A stretch of 7,227 nucleotides of DNA from JBOGGN01 sp050744165. GTDB taxonomy: Bacteria; Actinomycetota; Acidimicrobiia; Acidimicrobiales; Palsa-688. The DNA lies in contig JBOGGN010000142.1 in the NCBI GenBank assembly GCA_050744165.1, forward strand, positions 1-7,227, read 5' to 3'. A program made the position numbers and the translations under genes. The notes under the pieces are model-generated. The model did not search any database. It was given only the letters and a program-made list of their open reading frames with translations, and was not told the DNA's origin. How positions within the stretch are numbered: position 1 is the stretch's first letter; every line of letters starts with the position of its first letter. Of the stretch, positions 5,318-7,227 are shown piece after piece.

Positions 5318-7210
5318 ATGCGCACCTCGCTCATACCAGCCGCCGCCGCGATCACCCTCGCGGCGCTGCTCCCGGCCGCCGCGCCGCCGGCCGTCAGCGC
5401 CGCCGCGGGCGTCGCCGGGCACGTCACCCTCAACAGCCGAGTCGGAACGGACAAGGTCCCATTCCGTTTAGCCGACATCCCCAGCGTCGCCATGGACCCC
5501 ACCAACTCTCAGCACTTGGTGCTGCTGGACGAGAACTTCGTCACGGGGCAGTGCGAGGTCCACGACAGTGTCGACGGCGGTACCACGTGGTCCTCCACCA
5601 ACTTGAGGCCGCCGACCGGCTTCGTTAGCCCACCATGCGTGGAGTTCGACTCAAGTGGCTACCCGCACGTGAACGCGGGGATCGCCTTCGGGTCGAACAA
5701 CCAGGTCTACGCGGTGTTCACCTCAACCACCGGCCCCCGCCAGGTCTTCACCGCGCCCAGCAAGAACATGGGCCAGGCCGACTCCACCCTCCTCGCCAAG
5801 TCGTCGGATGGTGGGAAAACCTTCGGCGTGGCGACCGCCGTCATCGCGGCAGCCCCCGGTCCGCAGCCCTACTACGTTCGCCCGACCATCGGCGTGGACG
5901 CCCGGCCAGCGGGTGACCGGGTCGTCGTGGTGGCGTGGGGCGTGTTGGTTTCCAAGGGCGGGCCGGCTGACGGAATGGGCGAGCGGGCCATAGTCACCTC
6001 GGTGTCGAACGACGGCGCCGCGACGTGGTCGGCGCCCGTCGACGCCAGCGCACCGGGCGAGCTCACCCGGGACCCGTCCCCACCGGTGTTCGGCGCCGAT
6101 GGGACCATCTACCTGGCGTGGCGGAACCGGGACCACGACCCCGCCGCTGACCCCGAGATCGTGGCCAAGTCCACCGACGGCGGCGCGACGTGGGTGGAGA
6201 ACAAGGCGGGCATCGTGACCGGGGACGGACAAGGTGATGGTGGCGGCGCGCAGGAGCTCGCCATCGACCGGTCGAGCGGTGCCCTCTACCTCGTCTACCA
6301 GGAGCTGAAGCCGTACGGCGACTTGGACATCTACTTCCAGAAGTCGACCGACGGCGCCGCCACGTGGTCCACGCCGCTGCGCGTCAACAACGACCCGACC
6401 GGCAATGGCGTCGTCCAGAATCTGCCCCACATCTCCGTCGCTCCAAACGGCCGTATCGACTTGGTGTGGTTCGACGGCCGAAATGCCTACCCCGCGGCGG
6501 TCCCGTCCGGTTACAGCAAGCCGAGCGGTGAAGGCGACGTGTACTACGGGAGCTCCACCGACGGGGGCACCAGCTTTTCCAACCAGCGCATCACCGACCG
6601 AAGTATCAACACCGACATGGGCCTCGACCACCAGGTCGGTGCCTACGACTGGTTCGGCCCCGTCATCGCCTCCAGCAACAACGACGTCTTCCTCGCCTGG
6701 TCCGACCCCCGTCAGGGCTCGGTCGACACCAACACGAACGACATCTACACCGCTTCCGTCCACATCGGCTCCGGCGTGCTCCCCGTCGTCACGAAGCTCG
6801 CCGCCAGCGACGCCGCGGCGCTGTCGACCACGCTGTCCCAGCAGGTCTGGCCTGGAGGTGCCGAAAGCATTAGCAGCCCGAAGATCGTCTCGCGGCTGGT
6901 CGTCGCCGGCGAGAACGACCCGGCGAGCGTCATTGCCGGCGCCGTCCTGGCCCGGGCCAGCTCCGGCGCGGAGCTGGTGACGCCATCGGGCGCCCTGCCC
7001 AAGGCGATCAAGGACGAGATCCTGCGGTTCAGGCCGGCGGGCATCTACGTCGTGGGTGACGAGCACCACGTGTCGGCCCACGTGCTCGATCAGATCAACG
7101 CCATCGTCGGCAAGAACGTCACCCGGCTCAGCGGACCGGACCCGGCCTCGACCGCCGTCGCGGTCGCGCAGGCGAGGGACGTGCGTGCGGACAAGGACAA
7201 GGCAGCCTGA
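5318..7210 (+). CDS. Secreted Asp-box (BNR) beta-propeller protein with C-terminal cell-wall-binding repeat
   Basis: This encodes a 630-residue exported protein. Residues 1-27 are a signal peptide with an Ala-rich core, cleaved near AVSA-A. Six Asp-boxes (S-x-D-G-x-x-T/S-W/F) lie at 84-91, 162-169, 230-237, 285-292, 343-350 and 413-420, spaced as in a six-bladed sialidase-type propeller. The classic F/Y-R-I-P catalytic motif is absent (the nearest is PFRLADIPS at 48-56), so sialidase activity is not shown. Residues about 523-620 match a cell-wall-binding repeat 2 (CWB2): RLVVAGEN, LVTPSGALPKAIKDEILRF, PAGIYVVGDEHHVS, then VTRLSGPD. The frame is open further upstream to 5147, but the ATG at 5318 opens the signal peptide and follows a -10 element. 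The protein stops soon after a second CWB2 unit seems to begin. It is likely surface-bound, recognising or processing a polymer, and diverges from the AfsR-like regulator. Confidence 0.88.
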   Translation: MRTSLIPAAAAITLAALLPAAAPPAVSAAAGVAGHVTLNSRVGTDKVPFRLADIPSVAMDPTNSQHLVLLDENFVTGQCEVHDSVDGGTTWSSTNLRPPTGFVSPPCVEFDSSGYPHVNAGIAFGSNNQVYAVFTSTTGPRQVFTAPSKNMGQADSTLLAKSSDGGKTFGVATAVIAAAPGPQPYYVRPTIGVDARPAGDRVVVVAWGVLVSKGGPADGMGERAIVTSVSNDGAATWSAPVDASAPGELTRDPSPPVFGADGTIYLAWRNRDHDPAADPEIVAKSTDGGATWVENKAGIVTGDGQGDGGGAQELAIDRSSGALYLVYQELKPYGDLDIYFQKSTDGAATWSTPLRVNNDPTGNGVVQNLPHISVAPNGRIDLVWFDGRNAYPAAVPSGYSKPSGEGDVYYGSSTDGGTSFSNQRITDRSINTDMGLDHQVGAYDWFGPVIASSNNDVFLAWSDPRQGSVDTNTNDIYTASVHIGSGVLPVVTKLAASDAAALSTTLSQQVWPGGAESISSPKIVSRLVVAGENDPASVIAGAVLARASSGAELVTPSGALPKAIKDEILRFRPAGIYVVGDEHHVSAHVLDQINAIVGKNVTRLSGPDPASTAVAVAQARDVRADKDKAA

Positions 7211-7227
7211 AAACCGGCCTTCACGGG

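Overview
The window is GC-rich with strong G/C third-position bias, GTG and TTG as well as ATG starts, an AfsR/SARP-type regulator and a cell-wall-binding-repeat secreted protein. Together these point to an actinobacterium (Actinomycetota). I cannot name a genus from the sequence.

Layout. From about 5108 leftwards, almost everything is on the minus strand: a 933-residue BTAD/NB-ARC/TPR transcriptional regulator (2307-5108), an HhH-GPD-type DNA repair protein (1665-2252), the sulfur carrier thiS (1454-1654), thiamine-phosphate synthase thiE (622-1425) and a small lipoprotein (177-542). The HhH gene, thiS and thiE are closely spaced (10 and 28 nt gaps) and are probably one transcript. A perfect 12-bp palindrome between the regulator and the HhH gene suggests a second promoter and operator there. 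On the plus strand, starting at 5318 and divergent from the regulator, is a secreted six-Asp-box beta-propeller protein with a C-terminal cell-wall-binding domain (to 7210). The first ~176 bases hold an 18-bp hairpin and an apparently broken plus-strand reading frame.

How the genes may work together. The shared 209-bp region between the regulator and the secreted protein carries a candidate promoter for each direction, both placed so that the mRNAs would be leaderless or nearly so. Upstream of the secreted-protein promoter are short repeats spaced by exactly 11 bp, the geometry used by SARP/AfsR regulators. The simplest reading is a local pair: a STAND-type sensor/regulator controlling a surface-bound propeller protein. 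The thiS-thiE pair makes and uses intermediates of thiamine synthesis (thiazole sulfur delivery, then joining of thiazole and pyrimidine phosphates), but thiG, thiO and thiF are not in the window. The thiE gene is unusual for an in-frame 9-bp tandem repeat encoding a Pro/Ala/Gly-rich insert.

I see no tRNA, rRNA, CRISPR array or mobile-element gene. There is no gene-free stretch over 300 bases; the longest is 5109-5317.
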